Source: CAYOHG01 sp964465125 (GTDB lineage: Bacteria > Planctomycetota > Phycisphaerae > UBA1845 > Fen-1342). Taken from it: DNA of 64,000 bases. The notes below the pieces were generated by a model. That model was not told the DNA's origin. It did not search any database and saw only the letters and a list, made by a program, of their open reading frames with translations. This document shows, in pieces, positions 52,272-61,713 of the stretch. The DNA lies in assembly GCA_964465125.1 (NCBI GenBank), contig CAYXIO010000015.1, positions 1 to 64,000 of the forward strand. Direction: 5' to 3'. The position numbers and the translations under genes are program-made. Each line of letters begins with the position of its first letter. Within the stretch, counting starts at the first letter, position 1.

Positions 52272-53831
52272 ATGACTGACGCGCTAACCTCTTCGAACGC
52301 GACCATCGCAGCGTTCACCGGTCTCGGATTGGATCAGGAGCTGGCCGAGGCGATGGACCAGCTCAAGCTCAGCGAACCCACGCCGATTCAGTGCAGCCTC
52401 GTGCCCGCCATACTCAGCGGACGCGACTGCCTGGTGCGGACGCGGCCGGGCACCGGCAAGACCAACGCCTACCTGTTGCCGATGTTGCAGCGCGTGCGCG
52501 CTGAAGGCGGCCTTCAGGCCCTGATCCTTCAACCCACCCGCGCCCTGGCGCTACAGATCGAGCGGAATATCCGCCGCTTCTCCGGTGTGCGCCCGGTTCG
52601 CACGGCGGTGGCCGCCGGGCCAGATCGACCGCACGGCCCGCAGGCTCGGCTTGATCCGGCGCCGGACGTACTCGTTTCCTCTCCGCGCCGCGCGCTGGAG
52701 CTGATCGAGCGCGAGGCGTTGGATCTCTCCAACGTGTCGCTCGTGATTATCGACGAGGCCGAAGCGCTGATCAGCAACGACAGCTTCGAGACGCTGGCCG
52801 ACCTGCTCGACCGCTTTGAGCACGAGCACCAGATCGTGCTGGTCAGCGGGCACTGGACCGACCAGGTCCGCGCGCTGTCCGATGATTTCATGCACGAGCC
52901 GGCTGAGATTGACAACGAAGCCAACAGCGCGGCGGGCGACGCCATTGAGCAGCGCTACGCGCGCGTCGAGAGCGGTGCGCGTTTCGACGCGCTGCGGGCG
53001 TTCTGCCGCGCGGAGCGCGCCAAGCTCGTCATCGTCTTCACGTGCGACCTGGACGCCAGCCGCGCCCTGAACAGCCAGCTCGACGCGGCCCGGATGGCGG
53101 CGCGCTCGATCGACGACGGCCGCATCCGCACGCGCGCCGACCGCGAGCGCCGCCGCAGAGATCGCATGCGCGCCGAGCTGATCCTGGCGCACGATCCGGC
53201 CAGCCCGCGGCTCAGCACCGTGCCTGCCACGCACATCGTGCACATGGACCTGCCCGACTCGTGCGAAGCGTATTTCGAGCGGCTCGATCAATGTGCGCGG
53301 GTGAATCGGAAGGGTTTCTCGCTGGCGTTTGTCGGCGAGGCGGAATCCGACCGGATCGCCGCGATCGAGGCGCGCGGTCCGCGCCCGCTCCAGCTCGTCG
53401 ATCCGCCCGCAACCGACGGACTCGAACCCATCGCCGGCGACGCTGAGGACGCCCCGGACGCGCGCGGCCGCTTCAGCAGGGAGCACGACTCGCGCTCCCA
53501 GGATTCACGCAGTCACGACCGGCGCGGCCGGGAGCGCGGGCGCGGCGATCGCGACGACCGCGGACGCCGCGGCGGCCGGGAGCGCCGCGGCGGGGGTGAA
53601 CATCCCGCGAGCCGAGACGCGGCGACGGCGCGCAGCATGCCTCCCGGCGGCAGCGAAGGTCTCGCTCCGCCGACGCAACCGACCCGCGCCGCGCCGGCAC
53701 CTTCCCGAAAGGTCGAGCCGATCCGCCGCGATCCGGTGCTCGAAGCGCGCGGCGTTCAGCCCGTCCCGCGCACGCTGGGCAGCCGCTTCCGTCCCGCGCG
53801 GCGCACCAACCGCTTGCGCGCCCCGACTTGA
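52272..53831 (+). CDS. Degenerate DEAD-box helicase-like protein
   Basis: The ~519-residue protein has DEAD-box signs in its first RecA domain: Q motif EPTPIQ (35-40), a Walker A loop RPGTGKT (58-64), PTRALALQ and DEAE (161-164). Motif III is SGH instead of SAT. In the second domain the motif V region is not recognisable, and the motif VI region reads YFERLDQCARVNRKG where helicases have HRxGRxGRxG. ATP binding may remain, but unwinding is doubtful. A long Arg/Gly/Asp-rich tail (from ~380) may bind RNA. An ATG at 52233 is an alternative start. Confidence 0.82.
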   Translation: MTDALTSSNATIAAFTGLGLDQELAEAMDQLKLSEPTPIQCSLVPAILSGRDCLVRTRPGTGKTNAYLLPMLQRVRAEGGLQALILQPTRALALQIERNIRRFSGVRPVRTAVAAGPDRPHGPQARLDPAPDVLVSSPRRALELIEREALDLSNVSLVIIDEAEALISNDSFETLADLLDRFEHEHQIVLVSGHWTDQVRALSDDFMHEPAEIDNEANSAAGDAIEQRYARVESGARFDALRAFCRAERAKLVIVFTCDLDASRALNSQLDAARMAARSIDDGRIRTRADRERRRRDRMRAELILAHDPASPRLSTVPATHIVHMDLPDSCEAYFERLDQCARVNRKGFSLAFVGEAESDRIAAIEARGPRPLQLVDPPATDGLEPIAGDAEDAPDARGRFSREHDSRSQDSRSHDRRGRERGRGDRDDRGRRGGRERRGGGEHPASRDAATARSMPPGGSEGLAPPTQPTRAAPAPSRKVEPIRRDPVLEARGVQPVPRTLGSRFRPARRTNRLRAPT

Positions 53832-53903
53832 CGGAACGATCGCGGGCCCGGGGTCGGCGAATTCGACCGGCGGGGTGGCGCACCAACGTCGAATTCGTGT
53901 GAG

Positions 53904-55676
53904 ATGCGCCTGAGCTCGCCCGCTGCCTTATCGTCCGCACGCCGCCCCCGCATGCTCGGGGTGTCCCTCGCGCTCGCCGTCGTGCTCGCCGCGCAGGTCG
54001 CGGGCCAGTCCAGCATCGACGTGCTGGCGAGCCGCGAGGACCCCTACGTCAACGAGCGCGTGCTGATCGAGCTGCGCGTCAAGAACTTCCAGGAGTGCGA
54101 CGCGCCGGTCTTTCCAGACGTTTCGGGCTGCACCGTCTCGGCCTTCACGACGCCTTCCGACAGCATCTACGCCGACCGACTCGCGGTCCGTCGCACACGC
54201 ACCTACCAATGGGAGGTGACGCCGCGCCGCAGCGGGGACGTGCGGGTCGAGCCGATTCGCGTTCGGGTGGACGGTCGCGAGCTTCAGACCGTGCCGCTGA
54301 CACTTCACGTCGGCGGCGACGAAGGCCTGCTGGCGGCCAGCATCACCTGTGCCGAGTCGCGCCTGTTCGTGGGCCAGTCCGCGTGGTTCACGCTGAACCT
54401 CCGCGTCAGAGCGCCGCTGCTCGGGCGCGAGCCGCTCAGCGTCGACACGGTCTACGCGCAGATGGACGGACGCCGCCGGGGGTTTCCGCCGTTTCCGCCC
54501 GCGGAGCGATACGACCGCGAGGTCGAGCACGCGGACGGCGGCGACGTGACGTACTATCGCTTCAGCATTCCGGCCGCGCTGACGCTGGAGCGAGCCGGGC
54601 CGGTCGACCTGTTCGAGAGCGTCGAGGTGCGCGCGCAGTATCCGCTCCGCTTCGGGCGCGACATCCTCGACCGGCTGGTCGTTCGCGAGCAGCGTCCGCT
54701 GAGCATTCTCCCCGAGCTGCACGTGCCCGAGGTCGAGCCGTTGCCCGGTCGGGGCCGCCCGGCCGGCTTCAACGGCGCCGTCGGACAATTCGAGCTGAGC
54801 GCGAGCGCCGCGCCGTCGCCCGTTCGCGTGGGGGATCCGATCCAGCTCACAATCGAGATTCGCGGCGACGGCGCCCTGCGCGACCTGCCCGCGCCGCCGC
54901 TCGCTTCGCAGACCGCGCTGAACACCGACTTCCGCGTGCCCGAAGAGCTGCCGACCGGGACGTTCGACAACGGCGTACGGCGGTTTCAGCAGACGATTCG
55001 CGCGAAGCGCGCCGACGTCACGCGGATTCCGCCGATCGAGCTGGCGTATTTCGATCCCGCGAAAGTCGAGTATGCCGTGGCGCGCACCGCACCCATTCCC
55101 ATCGAGGTCCATCCCGCGCCGGAGCTTGACCTGGCGGCATTCGCCGGCGACGCGCCGGGAGGTGCGGGCTACGGTGCGGCGCCGCTGGAGGGCCTGCACG
55201 GCAACGACTCGGACGAGCGCAGCCTGCTCGCGGTTGCACCTTCCGTCACGCTGACGGGCGTCGCGGCGGCGCTGGTCGCTCCGCCGCTCACCGCCGGGAT
55301 GGCCGCGGCGCTGCTGTGTTGGCGGCAGCGCAGCCGGGGCGCGCCGCGCCGACGTCGTCCCGGGGCCGCCTTGCGGGACGCGCGGCGGTTGATCGAGTCA
55401 CAGCGCGGCGAAGGACCGATCGTCGACGCAGCCCGCATTCGCCGAGCCATGTTGGAGTATCTGGCGACTCGCGCCGCCGAGCCGGGCGCCGCGCCGAGCG
55501 CCGCTGATGCGATTGACTGTCTGCGGCAGCGCGGCGCGCCGGCTGAGCTCGTCGAGCGCTGGCGAGTCCTATTGGAGCGCGTGGAGTTTGCCGCGTTCGG
55601 CGGCGCGGCGGCGGATTCGTCGCTCGCCCAGGAAGCGCTGCATTGCATGGATTCGACGGAGCGCGTGCGCCTGTGA
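53904..55676 (+). CDS. batD: BatD-like protein (aerotolerance operon)
   Basis: The 590-residue protein has a signal peptide (LGVSLALAVVLAAQVAGQ), then repeated beta-sandwich domains of the BatD type (VNERVLIELRVKNFQE, FVGQSAWFTLNLRVRA, PVRVGDPIQLTIEIRGDG), a TM helix near 455-475 (VAAALVAPPLTAGMAAALLC) and a cytoplasmic helical tail. BatD is exported and anchored in the inner membrane. It overlaps the batE-like gene by GTGA. BatA/B/C are not in the window. Confidence 0.85.
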   Translation: MRLSSPAALSSARRPRMLGVSLALAVVLAAQVAGQSSIDVLASREDPYVNERVLIELRVKNFQECDAPVFPDVSGCTVSAFTTPSDSIYADRLAVRRTRTYQWEVTPRRSGDVRVEPIRVRVDGRELQTVPLTLHVGGDEGLLAASITCAESRLFVGQSAWFTLNLRVRAPLLGREPLSVDTVYAQMDGRRRGFPPFPPAERYDREVEHADGGDVTYYRFSIPAALTLERAGPVDLFESVEVRAQYPLRFGRDILDRLVVREQRPLSILPELHVPEVEPLPGRGRPAGFNGAVGQFELSASAAPSPVRVGDPIQLTIEIRGDGALRDLPAPPLASQTALNTDFRVPEELPTGTFDNGVRRFQQTIRAKRADVTRIPPIELAYFDPAKVEYAVARTAPIPIEVHPAPELDLAAFAGDAPGGAGYGAAPLEGLHGNDSDERSLLAVAPSVTLTGVAAALVAPPLTAGMAAALLCWRQRSRGAPRRRRPGAALRDARRLIESQRGEGPIVDAARIRRAMLEYLATRAAEPGAAPSAADAIDCLRQRGAPAELVERWRVLLERVEFAAFGGAAADSSLAQEALHCMDSTERVRL

Positions 55677-56524
55677 GAGCCCCGCGACGAGATTCGCCCG
55701 CTGCGCGCCGCGGCCTGGCGGTCGCAATCTACCTGTGGCTGGGCGGCGCGTCTCTGCTCGCGCAGGCTGCGGACGCGCGCGCGCTGCTGCGATCGGCGAT
55801 GCAGTCGTACGATCAGGCGATGGACCTCGTGGCACGCGACCCGCAGGCGGCGATCGAGGCGTTTCATCAGTCGGCCGCCGGCTTCGAAGGGCTCGCCGCC
55901 CTCGGCATTCGAAACGCGTCGCTCGAATACGACCTGGGCAATACCTACGCGCGGCTCGGCGACTCGGGCCGCGCGATTCTGCACTACAAGCGCGGACTGC
56001 GGCTGAACCCCGCGCACGCGCACCTGGCGGCGAACCTCGATTTCGCACGGCAGCGCGTGCGCCCCCTGATCGCGGTGAGCGGCCGGCAGCAACTCGCCGA
56101 GCGCCTGCTGTTCTGGAATCGCTACACCACCGACGTGCAGCGCTTCTGGCTCTGCGCCGCGGGTTCGATCCTCGGATGGGCGCTGCTGCTGGGTTGGTGG
56201 CACTCCCGTCGAGCCGCACTGCTGCCGCTGTCGGCTCTGGCGATCGTGCTGGGGGTTGCGAACGGCGCGTCGGTCGCGTGGGAACACACCGAATCAGCCC
56301 GGCGCCCCGAAGCGGTCATCGTCGCGGGTTCGCCGACGCTGCGGCTGGCCCGCGGCGAAGGCGCCGAGCCCGCCCGAAACGAACCGCTCGGACCGGGTGT
56401 GGAGCTGCGCATCCTCCAGGAGCGCGCCGGCTGGATCGAAATCGAACTTGCCGACGGGCAAACCGGATGGGTGCCCGACCGCGGCATCGAACGCATGCAG
56501 ACGCTGCCGGCCGCGTCGCGCTGA
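55673..56524 (+). CDS. batE: BatE-like TPR and SH3 domain protein
   Basis: The 283-residue protein has a signal-like N-terminus (GLAVAIYLWLGGASLLAQ), TPR repeats (IRNASLEYDLGNTYARLGDS, GRAILHYKRGLRLNPAHA), two TM helices near 150-170 and 178-195, and a C-terminal SH3-like domain (LGPGVELRILQERAGWIEIE, LADGQTGWVP). The plan fits BatE. The GTG at 55673 overlaps the batD stop; a GTG at 55665 is an alternative. Confidence 0.82.
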   Translation: MRAPRRDSPAARRGLAVAIYLWLGGASLLAQAADARALLRSAMQSYDQAMDLVARDPQAAIEAFHQSAAGFEGLAALGIRNASLEYDLGNTYARLGDSGRAILHYKRGLRLNPAHAHLAANLDFARQRVRPLIAVSGRQQLAERLLFWNRYTTDVQRFWLCAAGSILGWALLLGWWHSRRAALLPLSALAIVLGVANGASVAWEHTESARRPEAVIVAGSPTLRLARGEGAEPARNEPLGPGVELRILQERAGWIEIELADGQTGWVPDRGIERMQTLPAASR

Positions 56525-56552
56525 GCCGCGGTCCGGGCGTTGAGGCCGCGGC
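56525..56552. terminator. Hairpin between convergent genes
   Basis: GCCGCGG and CCGCGGC flank a 14-base loop in the 35-base gap between the batE-like and CvpA-like genes. It could stop transcripts from either side; there is no clear T-run. Confidence 0.35.
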
Positions 56553-56559
56553 GGAGACC

Positions 56560-58338
56560 TTACGGCCTGGTCTGGATGTTCAGCTCGCCGCCCTCGCCTT
56601 TCTGATTCTCAAAGCGGACTATCTTGCGGCCGGCCTTGACCAGGAACATCAGGCACATCTCGGCCTCGTCCTGGTCATTCCACTCGCGGAACTCGATGCT
56701 CTTGAAATCGAGCATGCTGCGGTGTCCGGGTTCGAGCTGATCGTCGGGCGGGCCGTTGTAGAACAGCTCGAGATAAGGCTTCCCGCCGCGGGTCACGATG
56801 GCGTAGTAGCCGGCCAGAGGCACCTTGTCGCCGGTGTCGTCCTGGACGAAGTACTGACTGACCTGGGCGATGTAGTTGAATACGTCACCCACCAGCGTGC
56901 GGGCCTCCTTGGGCTTGTAGCGGATCTGCACCAGCCGGTAGCCGTCGGGCACGGCGAAGCGCTCGGCGACTTCCTGTCCCTCGCGACCCTCGAAGCGCTC
57001 CTTGGGCCCCGAAATGCGGCTCTTAACGATGGTGTTGCCCTTGATTTCCGCGCCCGAGCGTCGCGCTTGCTCCGCAACGATGCCGAAGGGAAGCCCGTCG
57101 CTCTCGCCGGACTGGTGGCTGAGCACGTCGCCGATGAAGCGCCCACTGCCACGGCTGACGTCGCCCTGCCCCTCGGCGGCGGTCGTCGAACCAGCCGCAA
57201 GTGGGCCGGTCGGCGCGGCGGCGGCGGGTTCGCCCTTGAGCGCGGCGCGGGCGTGACGACGATACTCAACGAACTGCGGGCGGAATTCCTCGCTGACCTG
57301 AAAGTACACGTCAATGAAAGCTTCACCCTCCGCGGGCAGCGCAAAGTTGTTGTCCGGATCAACGATCCGCGCGGCATCCTTGTCCAGGCGGCTGTCCGCG
57401 CCCGTGATGATCCGCGGAATGTACTGTGCCGGCACCGAATTCTCCGTTCCGACCAGCCGGATCATCGACGGCCGAAACAGGTGCAGCCGGTTGTGCTGGT
57501 CGCTGTCGGCGGCGGGATTCAGCAGCGCGAGCCGCGCGCCCAGCAGACGCATCCCGGTGGGGACTCGGTAATTCACGTTGGTGAACGGGGGGGTGCTGTT
57601 GGTTTCGGTAGGGACCTCGCGGCGATAGCGCCCCTCGAACTCGCCCTTCTGCTCCCACCAGCTTTCGACCTTCAGACCCTTCGAGAATCCGTCGCCGTTC
57701 TTCTTGTCGCGGCGCGGCGCGGGCGAGGACTGCGGCTGAACGGTGTTGGACGAATAGTAGATCGAATCGACGAAGTCCGGATACACGCTCGCGAAGGTGG
57801 TGCCGCCCTTCAGTGCGCCGTTGCTGAGCATGTTGAACAGGCCGACGGCGAACTCGTCGGAGCGCGTCCAGAGCGACTTCCGCTCGAACTTCACGATGGC
57901 CGCGTTGTCCGGATCGTTCTCGTCGGAGCGCTCGTAGCGCGTGAAACCCATGACCGTTCCGCCGACCGGGAGCATCTGGACGGCCAGGGCGAGCACGCCG
58001 ACGTTGACCTGCGCGATGACGAATCCGCAGGCCGCGGCGCCGGCCCAGTCGATCTGCATGGGCACGCTGACGTTACCGCGGACGAGGTTGTCGGCGGCGG
58101 ACCGCAGCGCCAACAAGGACAGCGCGTAGAGCAGAATCAGGCAGCACGGTTCGGTATACGCCGGCGAGATCTCGAAGCTGCGTGTGACCCACTCGTTGAG
58201 TGCTTCGTAGAAGCCCAACGAGATGCACAGCGAGGCGATCGCGCAGAAGGCGTTGATCAGGCCGCTGTACACGCCCCAGATCGAGTTCATGAACGTAATC
58301 GCCAGGACCAGGATCAAGGTCGCGACGTTCAGTCCCAT
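56560..58338 (-). CDS. CvpA-like membrane protein with large C-terminal region
   Basis: The 592-residue protein starts at the ATG at 58338 (GAGGAG six bases upstream). The first ~165 residues have four hydrophobic helices with the CvpA-like layout (MGLNVATLILVLAITFMNS, GVYSGLINAFCAIASL). The rest has beta-rich segments (YRVPTGMRLLGARLALLN, FAVPDGYRLVQIRYKPKEA), a Pro/Ala/Gly linker and an acidic end. CvpA proteins are about 160 residues, so the ~430-residue extension is unusual. It follows the GspE-like gene by 43 bases. Function unknown. Confidence 0.75.
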   Translation of the reverse strand: MGLNVATLILVLAITFMNSIWGVYSGLINAFCAIASLCISLGFYEALNEWVTRSFEISPAYTEPCCLILLYALSLLALRSAADNLVRGNVSVPMQIDWAGAAACGFVIAQVNVGVLALAVQMLPVGGTVMGFTRYERSDENDPDNAAIVKFERKSLWTRSDEFAVGLFNMLSNGALKGGTTFASVYPDFVDSIYYSSNTVQPQSSPAPRRDKKNGDGFSKGLKVESWWEQKGEFEGRYRREVPTETNSTPPFTNVNYRVPTGMRLLGARLALLNPAADSDQHNRLHLFRPSMIRLVGTENSVPAQYIPRIITGADSRLDKDAARIVDPDNNFALPAEGEAFIDVYFQVSEEFRPQFVEYRRHARAALKGEPAAAAPTGPLAAGSTTAAEGQGDVSRGSGRFIGDVLSHQSGESDGLPFGIVAEQARRSGAEIKGNTIVKSRISGPKERFEGREGQEVAERFAVPDGYRLVQIRYKPKEARTLVGDVFNYIAQVSQYFVQDDTGDKVPLAGYYAIVTRGGKPYLELFYNGPPDDQLEPGHRSMLDFKSIEFREWNDQDEAEMCLMFLVKAGRKIVRFENQKGEGGELNIQTRP

Positions 58339-58381
58339 GGACGGCTCCTCATCTGCATCTGCGTGGCGCAACGCGCGCGGG

Positions 58382-60117
58382 CTATTTCTTCGCCGGGGTT
58401 CCGGACGCCGGCGGCCTCGGCGTCGGACGGGTCGCGGGGGCCGCGGCGCCCGAGCTGCCGGACGGCACCGGCGGGCGCGTCGCCCGCACGACTTCGTCAA
58501 TGCTCGTCACGCCGTCGAGGACCTTCTGGAGCGCGTGCTGCTGGATGCCCAGGCCGGGCTTCTTCAGCAGCACGGACTTGAGCTCCTCGCCGCTCGCCCC
58601 GCGGCGAAGCGCGGCGCGGAGGTCATCATCGACCGCCAGCACGGTGAACACGCCCGTTCGCCCGACATATCCGCCGCCCTGGCAGCTCGGGCAGACGATC
58701 GGGTTGCCGTGCTTGTCGTACTGCGGCTCGGGCGGCCGATGCAGCACGCGGTCGCCCGAGAGGTTGATCTTCTTCAGCGTCGCGGGATCGGGCTTGTAGG
58801 GCGCCTTGCANNNNNNNNNNGACACAGCTTGCGCACCAGGCGCTGGTGACAGATCGCGGTAAGGCTCTTGGCGACCAGCCCGGCATCCCCCACCAGCGCC
58901 ACCCAGCGGCGCAGCCCGTCGAGGACGTCGGCGGAGGGAATTCCCAGGTAGACGTTTTGCTTGCCAGAGGCCGCGTTGGACGCGATCGTCGCCGTCGGCT
59001 TGTCGGGCGGGCTCATGACGAACACGACGTCGGGATCGCTGCGGATGATCCGTTGAAGCTCGGCCGAGAACGGCTTTTCCTCGCTCGGAACGTAGACGTG
59101 CTGCGTGATGTTCTCGACGTCCATCTCGCGGTCGAGCTCAAGCGTTTGGATGTTCTGGAGAAACGCGTCGTGGTTGCGGGCGAAGCTGTACAACGTGGTC
59201 GTCAGGCCGTTCCCGGGCGGCGCCGTGAACACCACCAGCCCGTTGTCGAGCTCCTTGATCTCCATGACCTGCTTAAGCTGGGGCTCGGTGAAGCCCAGAT
59301 CCTTGATCTTGAAGTCCCGCTCCTCGCCGAGCACGGTCAGTTGCAGCGACTCGCCCGCGGTGGTGCCGCTGGTCCGCGCGAGCAGCGCGTACTTGGTCTG
59401 TCCGATCGCTCCGGAGAGCTTGCCCTTCTGGGGCTTGCGCCGCTCCTCCAGGCTCAGGCCGGCCAGCTTCTTGATGTACATCACGACGGCGTCGCCTTCG
59501 GCGCGCGGCAGCGGGTCCCGGTCGACCGCCATCCCGTCGACCAGCAGCTTGATCTTGCAGGCCTGCCCCGCGGGCGACAACTCGGCGCGGCTGGCGCGCC
59601 GCGCGAGCGCGTCGAACAGCACGTCCTGAAGCAGCGCGAATTGCTGCCGCTCGATCGGGTCGTCCGGGACGCGGACGGACTTCTCGTGCGAATCGCGCAG
59701 CACGACGCGCTCTTTGACCTCAAGCTGCTTCTCGCCCTTACCCTTGCGGAAGCCCTGGGTCATGAGCCGGTGCAGGTGGGCCGCGGTGCAGACTTTGTCC
59801 TCCTCGACGACCAGCCCGTTGCGGTGCACCACGTAGGTGATCATGAACGCCAGGTTCAGGATCGCGAACGCACCGATCGCGCCGAGGAAGACCGGGATCA
59901 GCAGCAGCAGCAGCAGCGAAACCAGGCCGATCGCCACCGAGAAGATGTTCCAGATCTGCCGGTACGTGTTGACCGCGATCGTGTCCTTGTCCATCCACTG
60001 GGCGAACAGCACCCACAGCGCATAGGCCACGGTGATCCCGATTAGCTTCCCGGGGTGGATATACGCCGCGCTGGTCGGCGCCTGCGCCAGCACCAGCCAG
60101 AGTGACTCGATCAGCAT
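58382..60117 (-). CDS. Membrane-anchored, degenerate GspE-like ATPase (interrupted by assembly gap)
   Basis: One gene is split by ten N. The N-terminus has three hydrophobic helices (about 24-40, 55-78 and 80-97), unlike cytosolic GspE. The core has the GspE order, but Walker A reads APPGNGLTTTLYS (298-311), with Leu305 in place of the catalytic Lys, and the Walker B region SDPDVVFVMSPPDKPTA lacks the GEIRD glutamate; the TLHTND box is GIPSAD. The zinc part is kept: RLVRKLC, gap, CKAPYKPD and CPSCQGGGYVGRTGVF. The pieces join as LCxxC if five bases are missing. It lies 34 bases behind pilT and before the CvpA-like gene. Probably not an active ATPase; scaffold or regulator is inferred. Confidence 0.8.
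58811..58820. other. Assembly gap (ten N)
   Basis: Ten undetermined bases interrupt the GspE-like gene. On the minus strand the frame ending in TGT (Cys) plus one C and the frame resuming at TGC (Cys) are joined in frame only if the gap is 2, 5, 8, 11... bases, so the ten N are a placeholder. Confidence 0.95.
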
Positions 60118-60151
60118 GCCTTCTCCAGCACCGCGCGAGCAGCCGGCCAGG

Positions 60152-61336
60152 CTATCCCAGGATGGCCGACGTCGGCGTTCGAATGCCCTTTAGCGCCATC
60201 TTGAGCTCATCGGGGTTCGGCGCGGCTTCGTATGCCGTCGCGTGGTCAATATACCCGGCTTCGACCAACTGTCGCAGGTGCTCGGTAAAGTCAATCATGC
60301 CCGAAGCGTAATTGGCCCGGATCACGCTGATCAGCTCGTTGTCGCGCTCTTCGTTGATCAGCTTCCGGACCGACGGGTTGCTGATCATGATGTCCACCGT
60401 CGGACAGACCGGGACGCCCTCCTTGACCGACGGGATCAGCTTCTGACAGATGATCGCCTTGAGGTTGAACTCCAGCGCCTGACGGACCGCCTTGCGCTCG
60501 TTTGCGGGGAAGAGGTCCAGGATGCGGCTGATGGTCTGGGCCGCGCTGGAGGCGTGAATCGTGCCGAACACCAGGTGCCCGGTCTCGGCCGCGTGAACCG
60601 CCGCCGCGAACGTGTCGATGTCGCGCATCTCGCCGACCAGCACGATGTCGGGGTCTTCGCGCATCAGGTATTTCAGCGCGGAGTGAAAGTCGGGCACGTC
60701 GATGCCGACTTCGCGCTGATTGATGACCGCCTTCTTGTCCGTGAACAGGTACTCGATCGGGTCCTCGACGGTGACGATGTGGACGGGCTTGCGCTCGTTG
60801 ATGTAGTCGATCATGGCGGCGATCGTAGTGCTCTTTCCTGAGCCGGTGATGCCTGCCAGCAGGATCATGCCCTGCGAGAAATCACACAGCTTCGCCATGG
60901 TCGATGGAAGGTGTAACTCCTCAAACCGACGAATGTTACGATCGACACGGCGGGCGGCGACCGACATCTTGCCGCGCTGCATGAACGCGTTTACGCGAAA
61001 GCGGTCGGCGTCGCCCTGCGCGCCGACGTCGTGTGCGAAGTCGATCGCGCCCATCGCCTTCAGACGCGCCTTCTGGTCGTCGTTGAGCAGCTCCAGAATG
61101 CCCTCGTAGATCTGCTCGTGGGTGAGAACGCCGCCGGTCAGCGGCCGCAAGTCACCCTTGATCCGCAGGAACGCGGGCCGCCCGGCCTTCAGGTGCAGGT
61201 CCGAAGTCTTGAACTGAATGCAGGTCTTGAAGTAGCGGTTCAAGAACGGTTCCTTCTCCTTCCCCGGAACCGCTGGAATCGGCTGCTCAATGGCGCCTTC
61301 ACCGTTCTCAACTTGAAGCGCGGCAACATCGGCCAT
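60152..61336 (-). CDS. pilT: PilT-type retraction ATPase
   Basis: The 394-residue protein has the PilT/GspE-family core with intact motifs: Walker A AGITGSGKST, Asp box VTVEDPIEYLF, Walker B EDPDIVLVGEMRD and His box GTIHASSAAQT. The N-terminal segment FKTSDLHLKAGRPAFLRIKG is typical of PilT. It would drive retraction or secretion movement. The ATG at 61336 is preceded by AAGGGA; the frame is open upstream but without signals. It is the first gene of a three-gene unit with the degenerate GspE-like and CvpA-like proteins. Confidence 0.93.
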   Translation of the reverse strand: MADVAALQVENGEGAIEQPIPAVPGKEKEPFLNRYFKTCIQFKTSDLHLKAGRPAFLRIKGDLRPLTGGVLTHEQIYEGILELLNDDQKARLKAMGAIDFAHDVGAQGDADRFRVNAFMQRGKMSVAARRVDRNIRRFEELHLPSTMAKLCDFSQGMILLAGITGSGKSTTIAAMIDYINERKPVHIVTVEDPIEYLFTDKKAVINQREVGIDVPDFHSALKYLMREDPDIVLVGEMRDIDTFAAAVHAAETGHLVFGTIHASSAAQTISRILDLFPANERKAVRQALEFNLKAIICQKLIPSVKEGVPVCPTVDIMISNPSVRKLINEERDNELISVIRANYASGMIDFTEHLRQLVEAGYIDHATAYEAAPNPDELKMALKGIRTPTSAILG

Positions 61337-61713
61337 GGAAATGGGTCCCTTGCGCTGAAGCCTGCCCGTGTGCGGCTCTCGTGTGTGTCGTCGCCGCATC
61401 GCGCGGCGGTTCTCGCCCGATCCGACGCCGGTGCGGCGTGGATGCCCATCGTAGTCTAGCGACGACAATCCGCCCACGCTACCAGAAATCGTTGAAACAA
61501 CGACGCTTGCGACGGTTTTGCGTCACGCGCCGACCATGGCCGCCCCTTCGGCGGTCCCGACTGCGGCCGTCGTCCCGATCGCTCACCCGAGCTTTGCGGT
61601 TGTTTCCCCGCGCTCCGCTCGCTAGACTCGGTTCGTCAACGGCTCGATCGAGCCCGCGACCAACCCGGACGGGCAATCTCACTCGGACGCCGAAGGGTAA
61701 AGGAGCGTGTGCT
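61337..61713. other. Divergent intergenic region
   Basis: About 380 bases separate pilT (minus) and the subtilisin gene (plus). No gene is supported. Promoters for both directions are expected here, but no pair of good boxes was found. The right end carries AGGAG eight bases before the GTG of the peptidase. Confidence 0.4.

Noticed and set aside
55507..58581. Open frame of 1024 codons on the plus strand
   Set aside because: Overlaps batE-like and CvpA-like genes in other frames and shows no domain.
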